In this document: positions 17,371 through 26,223 of the stretch, piece after piece
Layout: the number at the start of each line of letters is the position of its first letter
Position numbering within the stretch: the first letter of the stretch is position 1
Assembly: GCF_019145355.1 (NCBI RefSeq)
Contig: NZ_JAHSTY010000001.1
Span: 1,302,001-1,366,000 of the forward strand
Direction of reading: 5' to 3'
Source of the DNA: Pseudomonas azadiae
GTDB taxonomy: Bacteria; Pseudomonadota; Gammaproteobacteria; Pseudomonadales; Pseudomonadaceae
Length of the DNA stretch: 64,000 nucleotides
Program-made: the position numbers and the translations under genes
The notes under the pieces: generated by a model
Seen by the model: the letters and a program-made list of their open reading frames with translations, nothing else
Database searches by the model: none
What the model was told of the DNA's origin: nothing

Positions 17371-17399
17371 TTGGACGCTGACAGTGGTGTAGATATAAT
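17371..17399 (+). promoter_or_regulatory. Sigma-70 promoter of the ETF-QO gene
   Basis: TTGGAC, a 17-bp spacer and a perfect TATAAT. Transcription would start near 17406, giving a leader of about 110 nt. Confidence 0.8.
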
Positions 17400-17517
17400 G
17401 CGCCACCTAGAGAGAAAGGTGAGTCATCCCCTGCTATTTGGCACAGTGATGATGGACACGACACCGAACCTCCATCCATTAGAAAAAGCCTGTTGAGCCT
17501 TGAGTAGGAGATAGCCT

Positions 17518-19182
17518 GTGGAACGCGAATACATGGAATTCGACGTGGTCATCGTCGGCGCCGGCCCGGCGGGCCTGTCCGCCGCCTGCCGACTGAAGCA
17601 GAAGGCCGCCGAAGCCGGTAAGGAAATCAGCGTCTGCGTGGTCGAGAAAGGCTCCGAAGTCGGCGCGCATATCCTGTCCGGTGCCGTGTTCGAACCACGC
17701 GCCCTGAACGAACTGTTCCCGGACTGGAAAGCCCTCGGCGCCCCGCTCAACACGCCCGTGGTGCGCGATGACATCTATGTACTGCGCAGCTCAGAAGCGT
17801 CCACCAAGGTGCCTGACTTCTTTGTGCCCAAGACCATGCACAACGAAGGCAACTACATCATCTCCCTGGGTAACCTGTGCCGCTGGCTGGCCCAGCAGGC
17901 CGAGAACCTGGGTGTGGAAGTCTACCCAGGCTTCGCCGCCCAGGAAGCGCTGTTCGACGAGAACGGCGTAGTGCGCGGGATCATCACCGGCGACCTCGGC
18001 GTCGACCGTGAAGGCAAGCCCAAAGAAGGCGTCTACACCCCTGGCATGGAACTGCGCGGCAAATACACGCTGTTTGCCGAAGGTTGCCGTGGCCATATCG
18101 GCAAGCAGCTGATCAAGCGCTTCAACCTGGACAGCGACGCCGACACCCAGCATTACGGTATCGGCCTCAAGGAAATCTGGGAAATCGACCCCGCCAAGCA
18201 TCAGCCAGGCCTGGTGGTGCACACCGCCGGCTGGCCGCTGGACATCATGGGCAACGAGAACACCGGCGGTTCGTTCCTTTACCACCTGGAAAACAACCAG
18301 GTGGTCGTGGGCCTGATCGTCGACCTGTCCTACAGCAACACCTTCCTGTCGCCGTTCGACGAGTTCCAGCGCCTCAAGCATCACCCGGTGCTGGCCCAAT
18401 ACCTGGAAGGCGGCAAGCGCATCAGCTACGGCGCCCGCGCCTTGGCCAAGGGCGGCATCAATTCGCTGCCGAAGATGGTGTTCAAGGGCGGCGCGTTGAT
18501 CGGCTGCGACCTGGGCACGATGAACGTGGCCAAGATTAAAGGCAGCCACACCGCCATGAAGTCAGGCATGCTCGCGGCCGATGCCGTGGCCGAGCGCCTG
18601 TTTGCCGAGTCTGAAGGCGGCGACGAGTTGACCAACTACGTTGAAGGTTTCAAAGCCAGCTGGCTCTACGAAGAGCTGTTCGCCAGCCGTAACTTCGGCG
18701 CGGCGATGCACAAGTTCGGTCCGATCCTCGGCGCCGGCTTCAACTGGTTCGACCAGAACATCCTGGGCGGCAAGATGCCGTTCACCCTGCACGACACCAA
18801 GCCGGACTACGCTTGCCTGAAGCTGGCCAAGGACAGCCAGAAGATCGACTACCCCAAACCCGACGGCAAGCTGAGTTTCGACAAGCTGAGCTCGGTGTTC
18901 ATCTCCGGTACCAACCATGAAGAAGAGCAGCCGTGCCACTTGAAACTCAAGGACCCGAGCATCCCGATCGGCACCAACCTGCCGCTCTACGATGAACCGG
19001 CGCAACGCTACTGCCCGGCCGGCGTGTACGAAGTCATCACCCAGGAAGACGGCGAGAAGCGCTTCCAGATCAACGCCCAGAACTGCGTGCACTGCAAGAC
19101 CTGTGACATTAAGGACCCTTCGCAGAACATTACTTGGGTGACGCCGGAAGGCGCGGGTGGGCCGACTTACCCGAATATGTAA
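17518..19182 (+). CDS. etfD: Electron transfer flavoprotein-ubiquinone oxidoreductase
   Basis: A 554-residue membrane-associated flavo-iron-sulfur enzyme that passes electrons from reduced ETF to ubiquinone, completing fatty acid and amino acid oxidation. It has an N-terminal FAD-binding Rossmann motif (DVVIVGAGPAGLSAACRL), a membrane-binding middle region and a C-terminal 4Fe-4S ferredoxin-like domain with the cysteines of RYCPAGVYE and CVHCKTCDIKDP. The GTG at 17518 is used because TAGGAG precedes it; an ATG six codons in is a weaker alternative. Partner of the divergent etfBA operon. Confidence 0.97.
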   Translation: MEREYMEFDVVIVGAGPAGLSAACRLKQKAAEAGKEISVCVVEKGSEVGAHILSGAVFEPRALNELFPDWKALGAPLNTPVVRDDIYVLRSSEASTKVPDFFVPKTMHNEGNYIISLGNLCRWLAQQAENLGVEVYPGFAAQEALFDENGVVRGIITGDLGVDREGKPKEGVYTPGMELRGKYTLFAEGCRGHIGKQLIKRFNLDSDADTQHYGIGLKEIWEIDPAKHQPGLVVHTAGWPLDIMGNENTGGSFLYHLENNQVVVGLIVDLSYSNTFLSPFDEFQRLKHHPVLAQYLEGGKRISYGARALAKGGINSLPKMVFKGGALIGCDLGTMNVAKIKGSHTAMKSGMLAADAVAERLFAESEGGDELTNYVEGFKASWLYEELFASRNFGAAMHKFGPILGAGFNWFDQNILGGKMPFTLHDTKPDYACLKLAKDSQKIDYPKPDGKLSFDKLSSVFISGTNHEEEQPCHLKLKDPSIPIGTNLPLYDEPAQRYCPAGVYEVITQEDGEKRFQINAQNCVHCKTCDIKDPSQNITWVTPEGAGGPTYPNM

Positions 19183-19200
19183 GGCGGTTGCTTGAACGAA

Positions 19201-19227
19201 AAGGCTCCCAGACCGGGAGCCTTTTTT
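19201..19227 (+). terminator. Terminator of the ETF-QO gene
   Basis: AAGGCTCCC pairs with GGGAGCCTT around a 5-nt loop, followed by a T-run. It lies 18 nt after the stop codon. Confidence 0.88.
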
Positions 19228-19246
19228 ATGGTCAACACAAATCAAA

Positions 19247-19335
19247 TGTGGGAGCTGGCTTGCCTGCGATAGCGGTGGGTCAGCCATGCATAAGGCAGCT
19301 GATAGACCGCCATCGCAGGCAAGCCAGCTCCCACA
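19247..19335. repeat. REP pair (BIME)
   Basis: Inverted TGTGGGAGCTGGCTTGCCTG arms about 45 bp apart, between convergent genes. Confidence 0.9.
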
Positions 19336-19359
19336 TTGAACGGGTTAAAACAATAAGAT

Positions 19360-20253
19360 TTATGCCACCCGCTCTTCGCCGGGGTTGCGCTCGAAGTAAC
19401 GCTTGTATTCACGGCTGAACTGCGAAGTACTTTGGTACCCCACACTGTGCGCCGCCTGCGCCACGCCCATGCCTTCCACCAGCAGCAACTGCTGGGCCTT
19501 GAGCAGGCGCAGACGCTTGAGGTACTGCACCGGCGACAACAGCGTGCAACGCTTGAAGTGCTCGTGAAACGTCGATGCACTCATATGCGCATAACCCGCC
19601 AACGTCTCGATATTCAGCGGCTCGGCGTAATGGGCATGCAGGTGATTCAACGAGGTGGCAATCCGCGAAAACTGCCCCTGCTGCTCCACCAATGCGCGCA
19701 GCACATCGGCCTGCGGCCCGCGCAACGCGGTGAAGAGTAATTCGCGCACGCGCGCCGGGCCCAGGATCCGGCTTTCCAGCGGATCGTGCAGGCACTGCAA
19801 CAGCCGCTCGACACAACCGCGCATGGCATCATCGAGCACCACCGAACTCATCGACGCCAGGGTCTGCGCCGTCGGCGGTGGCCCGGCCTGAATGCCCATG
19901 GCCATCACCAACTCGCCCAGCATCACGCGATCAATCCCCACCGTCACGCCCAGCAGGGGTGCATCGGGGGCCATGGCAAAGGTCTCGCACTCGAACGGCA
20001 CCGGCATCGCCTGGATCAGGTAATGCCCGGCGCCATACTCCAGCGTACGCGGGCCCAGGTAGGCAACTTTGCTGCCCTGGGCCACGAACATCAGGCTGGG
20101 TTCGTAGATCTGCGGGCCGCGCGCCACGTCGCAACTGGCGCGCAGCACCTGCACGCCGGGAAGGTGGGTGGGCGAAAAGCCGTCGCGGGGCGTAAGCCCT
20201 TCTATCAAGGCAACCAGCGTGGCGTTGGCGTCGAGATGGCGGGTCAACATCAT
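19360..20253 (-). CDS. AraC-family transcriptional regulator
   Basis: A 297-residue regulator with an N-terminal AraC_N-type sensor domain (residues about 20-170) and a C-terminal double helix-turn-helix (LNIETLAGYAHMSASTFHEH and AAHSVGYQSTSQFSREYKRY). It is divergent from the zinc alcohol dehydrogenase gene across 180 bp, an arrangement common for AraC-type regulators of aldehyde or alcohol reductases in pseudomonads. That it controls that gene is inferred from position only. Confidence 0.9.
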   Translation of the reverse strand: MMLTRHLDANATLVALIEGLTPRDGFSPTHLPGVQVLRASCDVARGPQIYEPSLMFVAQGSKVAYLGPRTLEYGAGHYLIQAMPVPFECETFAMAPDAPLLGVTVGIDRVMLGELVMAMGIQAGPPPTAQTLASMSSVVLDDAMRGCVERLLQCLHDPLESRILGPARVRELLFTALRGPQADVLRALVEQQGQFSRIATSLNHLHAHYAEPLNIETLAGYAHMSASTFHEHFKRCTLLSPVQYLKRLRLLKAQQLLLVEGMGVAQAAHSVGYQSTSQFSREYKRYFERNPGEERVA

Positions 20254-20433
20254 GGCAAAAAACTTCGCTGAAAAGGGATGAGAGCATCATCGCAGGTCCG
20301 GGACACAAAAATCCAAACACGGGGCACTCCCGGACGAATAGGCATGAGACTCGGAGCAATCACTATGGCCGCACCCAGAGGCGGCACGGAAAATGGCCCA
20401 CCTCACTGTTCACTGCTTTTGCGAGGTTTCTCC

Positions 20434-21486
20434 ATGTATACCGCCATCGGTTACGCCGCCCAGTCGGCCACCACTCCCCTCGCCCCCCTGTCGTTCCAGC
20501 GCCGCAGCCCGCGCGTCGACGACGTGGCAATCGAGATCCTCTACTGCGGCGTGTGCCACTCCGATATCCACCAGGCGCGCAACGAATGGGGCATTGCCGT
20601 GTACCCACTGATGCCGGGCCACGAGATTGTCGGCAAGGTCACCGCCGTCGGCGCCAACGTCACCGCCCACAAGGTCGGCGATCTGGTGGGCGTCGGCTGC
20701 ATGGTCGATTCGTGCCGTCATTGCGACGCGTGCAAATCGGACCTGGAGCAATACTGCCTCGAAGGGCCGACCATGACCTACGCCACCCCGGACCGGGTAG
20801 ACGGCAGCAACACCATGGGCGGTTATTCCGACAGCATCGTGGTCAGCGAACACTTCGTGGTGAAGATCCCGGCCACGCTCGACCTGGCCAGCGCCGCGCC
20901 GATCCTGTGCGCCGGCATCACCACCTACTCGCCGCTCAAGCATTACGGCGTGAAGGCCGGCGATAAGGTCGGGGTGCTGGGCATGGGCGGCCTGGGCCAC
21001 ATGGGCATCAAGTTCGCCAAGGCCATGGGCGCCGAAGTGACCCTGTTCACGCGCTCGGCGAGCAAAGCCGAGGAAGGCCGTCGCCAGGGCGCCGACCATG
21101 TGATCGTGTCCACCGACGCCGAACAGATGAAAGCCGCTGCCGGGCACTTCGACTTCCTGCTGGACACCATTCCGGTGCAGCACGACCTGAACCCCTACCT
21201 CGACGTATTGCGCTTTGACGGCGTGCACATCCTGGTCGGCCTGATCGAGCCGGTGGACCCGCCCGTCAACGCGGCCAAGCTGGTGCTGGGCCGTAAAGTC
21301 CTGGCCGGCTCGCTGATCGGCGGCATTGCCGAAACCCAGGAAGTCCTGGATTTCTGCGCCGAGCACGGCATCACCTGCGATATCGAAATGCTCGACATCC
21401 GCCAGATCAACGAGGCCTACGCCCGCATGATCGCCGGTGATGTGAAGTACCGTTTTGTCATCGACATGGCGACCCTCAAGGCCTGA
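20434..21486 (+). CDS. Zinc-dependent NAD(P) alcohol dehydrogenase (cinnamyl-alcohol type)
   Basis: A 350-residue medium-chain dehydrogenase of the cinnamyl alcohol dehydrogenase/YahK group, likely reducing aldehydes with NADPH. The catalytic zinc site is in CGVCHSDIH and MPGHEIVG, the structural zinc cysteines are in CRHCDACKSDLEQYC, and the cofactor loop is GMGGLGHMGIKFAKAMG. The start at MYTAIGYAAQS has GAGG 9 nt upstream; the longer frame to 20278 lacks a family-like sequence. It is divergent from an AraC regulator. Confidence 0.92.
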   Translation: MYTAIGYAAQSATTPLAPLSFQRRSPRVDDVAIEILYCGVCHSDIHQARNEWGIAVYPLMPGHEIVGKVTAVGANVTAHKVGDLVGVGCMVDSCRHCDACKSDLEQYCLEGPTMTYATPDRVDGSNTMGGYSDSIVVSEHFVVKIPATLDLASAAPILCAGITTYSPLKHYGVKAGDKVGVLGMGGLGHMGIKFAKAMGAEVTLFTRSASKAEEGRRQGADHVIVSTDAEQMKAAAGHFDFLLDTIPVQHDLNPYLDVLRFDGVHILVGLIEPVDPPVNAAKLVLGRKVLAGSLIGGIAETQEVLDFCAEHGITCDIEMLDIRQINEAYARMIAGDVKYRFVIDMATLKA

Positions 21487-22290
21487 TCAGGCCTTCGCGC
21501 CCAACTCTGCCGAGAGCCGTGCTGCGACCCGTTTGATCACGGGGATCAGCTCGGCCATTTTCTCCAGCGGCATGTAGGGCACGGTACTGGCGATGCTGAT
21601 GCCGGCGACGATACGCCGGCTGGCATCGCGCACCGGTGCCGCCACGCAGCGGATCGACGGTTCGTTGTCTTCCAGGTCGAACGCATAGCCGCCCCCCACG
21701 TATTCACGCATGCGCTGCTCGAACTGTGCCCAGGATTGCTCCGGGTGCTGCGGCCACTGCAGGTTTTTGCCACCCTCCGGCAAGCTGGTTTCGTAGAGGC
21801 GCCGCCATTCTTCGGCCGAATCATCCAGCAACATCGCTTTGCCCACCCCGGTGCGTGCCAGGGGCATGCGATGACCGACCCGCGAACGCATTTCCGGGCC
21901 GTAGCGGCCAGGGTTCTTGTGCAGGTAAAGCACGTCGTCGTATTCGCGAATGGCCAGGTGGATGGTGTCGCCGGTCAGCGCCGACAATTCATCCAGATAC
22001 GGGATGGCCAGGGTCACCAACGGCAGCTCTTCGCGCGCCTGGAAACCCAGCTCGATCAACTTGGGCCCCAACAGGTAACCAACCTGCGGCACCACGCGCA
22101 GGTAACGCTCGTCCACCAGGCAGCTGGCCAGGCGATGGGTGGTGCTGCGGGTGGTGCCGATGCGCTTGGCGATCTCTTTGAGATCCCGCGCACCGGCCGC
22201 CACCGCCTGCACCACGCCCAGGCCACGCAGCAAGGTCTGGGTGCCGGTGGGGGCGGCTTCTTTGACGGGGATGTGGGGGGTTTCCTGCAT
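21487..22290 (-). CDS. IclR-family transcriptional regulator
   Basis: A 267-residue IclR regulator with an N-terminal winged helix (LRGLGVVQAVAAGARDLKEI, TTRSTTHRLASCLVDERYL) and a C-terminal effector domain (LGFQAREELPL ... YALDLEDNEPSIRCVAAPVRD-type segment). It lies on the same strand as, and downstream of, the arabinose-type transporter operon, separated by the nested REP region. It is the obvious candidate regulator of that operon. The start at MQETPHIPVKE avoids 17 unlikely codons. Confidence 0.88.
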   Translation of the reverse strand: MQETPHIPVKEAAPTGTQTLLRGLGVVQAVAAGARDLKEIAKRIGTTRSTTHRLASCLVDERYLRVVPQVGYLLGPKLIELGFQAREELPLVTLAIPYLDELSALTGDTIHLAIREYDDVLYLHKNPGRYGPEMRSRVGHRMPLARTGVGKAMLLDDSAEEWRRLYETSLPEGGKNLQWPQHPEQSWAQFEQRMREYVGGGYAFDLEDNEPSIRCVAAPVRDASRRIVAGISIASTVPYMPLEKMAELIPVIKRVAARLSAELGAKA

Positions 22291-22382
22291 ATCGGGCCTA
22301 TTGGGAAGTACGAAAACGGCGCCATTATGGCAAAAGGTCAACCTGAATACTGAGGAGATCCAAACTGCGGGACAGGCTTTCT

Positions 22383-22673
22383 ATGGGAGCTGGCTTGCCT
22401 GCGATACAGACGCCTCGGTCTCTCAGTCAGACCGAGGTGATGCTATCGCAGCATAGGTATCTACACATCTTTGTAGTGAGCGGGCTTGTCCCGCGCTGGG
22501 CTGCGAAGCAGCCCCAAACCAGGCGATCGGATTCTCCCTGAAGCTCGGCGATGCCTTTATTGGGGCGGCTTCGCCACCCAGCGCGGGACAAGCCCGCTCA
22601 CTACAGAGAGATTTGTCAGCCCTTGAGGGTTGTGTAGATACCTATGGCTATCGCAGGCAAGCCAGCTCCCACA
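22383..22673. repeat. Nested REP palindromes (three layers)
   Basis: Outer layer: GGGAGCTGGCTTGCCTGCGAT and its inverse at the right end. Middle layer: a perfect 16-bp inverted repeat CATAGGTATCTACACA (22452-22467) against 22631-22646. Inner layer: a perfect 29-bp inverted repeat of the second REP type (22472-22500 against 22577-22605, starting TGTAGTGAGCGGGCTTG). It looks like one BIME inserted inside another. This explains the 416-bp gap between the iclR-type gene and the transporter. Confidence 0.9.
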
Positions 22674-22706
22674 AAAAAGCCAGCACACACCTTCACATGG
22701 CAGGAT

Positions 22707-23675
22707 TCAGCGTTGCTTCATGCGGTCAATGATCACCGCCAGCAACAGGATCGAACCCCGGATCACATACTGGTAAAAGGTATCGATGTTCTTCAGGTTC
22801 ATCGCATTCTCGATGATTGCCAGAATCAACACCCCGGCAATCACATGGCGAATCATGCCGATGCCGCCACTCAACGACACCCCGCCCAGCACGCAGGCCG
22901 AGATCACCGTCAGCTCGAAGCCCTGGCCGATCATCGGCTGGCCCGAAGTCATGCGCGAGGCGAGGATCACCCCGGCCAGGGCGCCGATCAACCCGTGCAC
23001 GGCAAAGATGATGATCTTGGTGCGATCAACGTTCACCCCGGCCAGCAACGCCGCTTCCTGGTTGCCGCCGATGGCCATGGTGTTGCGCCCGTACGTGGTG
23101 TAGTTGAGCAACCAGCCGAAAAACACAAAGCACAGCACGGTGATGATGATCGGCACCGGCACGCCCAACAGTTGGCCGTTGCCGAAGACGAAGAAGTCCT
23201 CGTTCATCACCCCCACCGCCTTGCCGTTGGAGAAGATGTAGGCCAGGCCGCGCACGATTTGCATGGTCGCCAAGGTTGCAATCAGCGCGTTGATGCGCAG
23301 CTTGGCGATCACGATGCCGTTGATCAGCCCCACCACCAGGCCCATGGCCAACGCGGCCGAAACGCCGAGGACTACGCTGTCGGTGTCGCGAATCACGATG
23401 CCCGCCACCACGCCGGCACAAGCAATCACCGAACCTACCGACAGGTCGAAGTGCCCCGAAGCCAGGCAGAACAGCATGGTGCACGCGGCAATGCCCACCG
23501 TGGAAATCGCCAGACCCAGCCCGCGCATGTTCAACGGCGAGAGGAAGTTGTCGATAAACAGCGCACTGAGCGCAAAAATCCCCAGGGCAGCCAACAGCAT
23601 CACCCAATCATCGAGGAACTTGCGCTGGTTGAACGCCGGCCAGAAGCCCTTTGCAGTTTTTACCTCAGACATCAT
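22707..23675 (-). CDS. araH: L-arabinose-type ABC transporter permease
   Basis: A 322-residue polytopic inner-membrane permease of the RbsC/AraH family, with about 8-10 hydrophobic segments and the family loop GVSLSGGIGMIRHVIAGVLI near residue 260. It translocates the sugar delivered by the binding protein. It is the last gene of the transporter operon, 14 nt after the ATPase gene. The specificity is taken from the binding protein. Confidence 0.9.
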   Translation of the reverse strand: MMSEVKTAKGFWPAFNQRKFLDDWVMLLAALGIFALSALFIDNFLSPLNMRGLGLAISTVGIAACTMLFCLASGHFDLSVGSVIACAGVVAGIVIRDTDSVVLGVSAALAMGLVVGLINGIVIAKLRINALIATLATMQIVRGLAYIFSNGKAVGVMNEDFFVFGNGQLLGVPVPIIITVLCFVFFGWLLNYTTYGRNTMAIGGNQEAALLAGVNVDRTKIIIFAVHGLIGALAGVILASRMTSGQPMIGQGFELTVISACVLGGVSLSGGIGMIRHVIAGVLILAIIENAMNLKNIDTFYQYVIRGSILLLAVIIDRMKQR

Positions 23676-23689
23676 TCACCTCGAATTCT

Positions 23690-25189
23690 TCAAGCCCGCG
23701 AACGCGGGAGAGCCAGTTGCAACAGCCGTGCTTCATCCGCCTGGTCGCGCGTCACTTCGCCGGTCAGGGCGCCCTCGCTCATTACCAGGATACGGTCGGA
23801 AATGCCCATGACTTCCATCAGGTCGCTGGACACCACGATCACCGCGATGCCACTGGCCGCCAGGTTATGGATGATCTGGTAGATCTCCGACTTGGCGCCG
23901 ATATCGATGCCACGAGTCGGCTCGTCCAGCAGCAGCACTTTCATCGGCATTGAGAGCCAGCGACCCAGAATGGCCTTCTGCTGATTGCCGCCTGAGAGGT
24001 ACATGATTTTCTGTTCGGCATTCGGCGTTTTGACTTTCATCGCGTTGATTTGCTGGTCGGCGTTGCGCTTTTCCCAGCCGTCGCGCAGCAACCAGCCAAA
24101 CGTGGAATGCGCGCCGCGTGCGCTGATGTTGATGTTCTCGGCCACGCTGGACAACGGGATGATGCCCTCCTTCTTGCGGTCTTCAGGGCACAGCAGCACA
24201 CCGGCGGCGATGGCATCGCGCGGTGAGCGCAGCTGCAGGCTTTCACCGCACAGTTCCAGCTGTCCCGCCGTGGTGCGCGTCAATCCGCTCAGCAGCCGAA
24301 ACAGTTCGGTTCGCCCCGCGCCCACCAACCCGAAGAGGCCGAGAATCTCGCCTTTGCGCACGTCAAAACTGACCGGCTCACGCAAGCCCGGGCCAAGCAA
24401 GCCCTCGACCTTGAGCGCCACCTCGCCATGCTCACGCGGGCGATAGTCGTAGATGTCCTGAATATCGCGGCCGACCATGCACGTCACCAGTTGGTCATGG
24501 GTCAGCGCGCTTATGTCCTCGAACGTGCGCACGTAGCGCCCGTCCTTGAACACCGTGACGGCGTTGCAGATGCGGAACACTTCTTCCATGCGGTGCGACA
24601 CATAGAGCACCACTTTGCCCTCGTCACGCAGGCGCGTGATGATCGCCATCAAGCGGTCGATCTCGCGCGCCGAGAGGCTGCTGGTGGGTTCGTCGAAGGC
24701 GATCACACGGGCGCCACGGGACAGCGCTTTGGCAATTTCCACCAACTGGCGCTGGCCGAGGGAAAGCCGACCGAGCTTTTCGTCGGGATCGATTTCATCG
24801 GCCAGGCCCTTGAGGCAAGCCAGCGCCTGCTTGCGCAACTGGCTGCGATTGACCACACCGAACCGCGTCGGCAAATGCCCGAGGAACAGGTTCTCGGCCA
24901 CGGTCATTTCCGGCACCAGGTGAAGTTCCTGGTGGATCACCGCGACGCCGCTGGCGATGCTGTCAGCAGCGCACTTGAACGCCATGGTCTGCTCGCCGAT
25001 CTGCAGCGAGCCACTGCTCGGGGTGTAGGCCCCGCCGAGGATCTTCAGCAGGGTCGACTTGCCCGCGCCGTTCTCGCCCATCAGCGCGTGCACCTCGCGC
25101 GGCCGCGCTTCAAAGCTGATCTGCGCCAGGGCTTTCACACCGGGAAACTCCTTGCCGATGCCGTTGAAACGCAAGGCCGCGCCGGTCAT
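23690..25189 (-). CDS. araG: L-arabinose-type ABC transporter ATPase
   Basis: A 499-residue ATPase with two ABC domains, typical of AraG/RbsA/MglA proteins. The first domain has Walker A GENGAGKST, the signature LSLGQRQLVEIAKAL and Walker B VIAFDEPTSSL. The second has the degenerate Walker A-like GLVGAGRTELFRLL, the signature LSGGNQQKAILGRWL and Walker B VLLLDEPTRGID. Its ATG overlaps the stop of the binding protein gene, so the two are translationally coupled. Confidence 0.93.
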   Translation of the reverse strand: MTGAALRFNGIGKEFPGVKALAQISFEARPREVHALMGENGAGKSTLLKILGGAYTPSSGSLQIGEQTMAFKCAADSIASGVAVIHQELHLVPEMTVAENLFLGHLPTRFGVVNRSQLRKQALACLKGLADEIDPDEKLGRLSLGQRQLVEIAKALSRGARVIAFDEPTSSLSAREIDRLMAIITRLRDEGKVVLYVSHRMEEVFRICNAVTVFKDGRYVRTFEDISALTHDQLVTCMVGRDIQDIYDYRPREHGEVALKVEGLLGPGLREPVSFDVRKGEILGLFGLVGAGRTELFRLLSGLTRTTAGQLELCGESLQLRSPRDAIAAGVLLCPEDRKKEGIIPLSSVAENINISARGAHSTFGWLLRDGWEKRNADQQINAMKVKTPNAEQKIMYLSGGNQQKAILGRWLSMPMKVLLLDEPTRGIDIGAKSEIYQIIHNLAASGIAVIVVSSDLMEVMGISDRILVMSEGALTGEVTRDQADEARLLQLALPRSRA

Positions 25190-26172
25190 TTCCAGAGCCC
25201 GATTTTGGTCAGTTCTTCCTGAAAGTTGGCACGGGTGATCAGGGTCACTTCATCCATGGCGGTGTATTTGGCCGGTTCCTTACCGGTGGTGACCCACTCG
25301 TACATCGCCAGCGCCGTGTTGTAGCCCTCGATGTGCGGGCTGGGCAGCATCGAGCCAAAGAACCCACTGTCGGCTTTTTTCAGTTCGCCAATGGCGTCGG
25401 TGCCATTGATGCCGATACCAATCACGTTGGCGGCCTTGAAGCCGGCGCTTTCAGTGGCACGTACGCCGCCGAGCACGGTGTTGTCGTTCATGCCGCCGAT
25501 GATCAGGTTTTTCGCGCCGCTGGGCAGCTTGACCAGGGCCGAGTTGGTGGCGTCCATGCTGCCAGGAACATCAAGGGTCTTGAGCGCGGCGGTAAGGATG
25601 TGGTCCTTGGGAATACCGGCTTCTTCCAGGGATTTGATCGAACCGTCGGTGCGCTTTTTGCCGGTATCAAGTTCATTATAGGTATTGATCACCGCGTAGG
25701 TGTCTTTCCAGTCCCAGCCGCGTTTCTTCGCTTCGGCGGCCATCGCGGCGCCCTGCTTCTGGCCCACTTCAAACGCGGCCATGCCCAGGTACGGCACGTC
25801 TTCCATGAAGTTGCCCTTGGCATCGACAAAGCGATCATCCACCGCCATGACTTTCAAGCCGTTGACCTTGGCCTTGGCAACGATCGCCGGGCCCAGGGAC
25901 ACATCCGGCGGGCAGATCACGAAGCCCTTGGCGCCGTTGGCGGCGAGGCTGTCGATGGCCGAGAGGGTCTTCTCGCCATCCGGCACGGCGATCTTGATCA
26001 CGGTGAAGCCGTGTTCCTTGCCGGCTTTTTCGGCGAAGGCCCATTCGGTCTGGAACCAGGGTTCTTCAGCCTGTTTGACCAGAAAACCGATCTTCACTTC
26101 TTCGGCGGATGCGACGGCACTGAGGCTGCTGAGTGCAACAGCGGCAGCGAGAACGCGTAGAGCTTTTTTCAT
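25186..26172 (-). CDS. araF: L-arabinose ABC transporter substrate-binding protein
   Basis: A 328-residue periplasmic binding protein with a signal peptide (KKALRVLAAAVALSSLSAVASA). The mature region closely resembles E. coli AraF as I remember it: KIGFLVKQAEEPWFQTEW, KIAVPDGEKTLSAIDSLAA, NELDTGKKRT and GGMNDNTVLGGVRATE all have near-identical counterparts there. This supports L-arabinose or a close pentose/hexose as ligand. The ATG at 26172 has AGAGG upstream. It is followed directly by araG and araH. Confidence 0.92.
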   Translation of the reverse strand: MKKALRVLAAAVALSSLSAVASAEEVKIGFLVKQAEEPWFQTEWAFAEKAGKEHGFTVIKIAVPDGEKTLSAIDSLAANGAKGFVICPPDVSLGPAIVAKAKVNGLKVMAVDDRFVDAKGNFMEDVPYLGMAAFEVGQKQGAAMAAEAKKRGWDWKDTYAVINTYNELDTGKKRTDGSIKSLEEAGIPKDHILTAALKTLDVPGSMDATNSALVKLPSGAKNLIIGGMNDNTVLGGVRATESAGFKAANVIGIGINGTDAIGELKKADSGFFGSMLPSPHIEGYNTALAMYEWVTTGKEPAKYTAMDEVTLITRANFQEELTKIGLWK

Positions 26173-26223
26173 GAACGGCACCTCTTGTTGTTATTGGTGG
26201 TGGTGAGTGGCGAGCGGCAAGTC

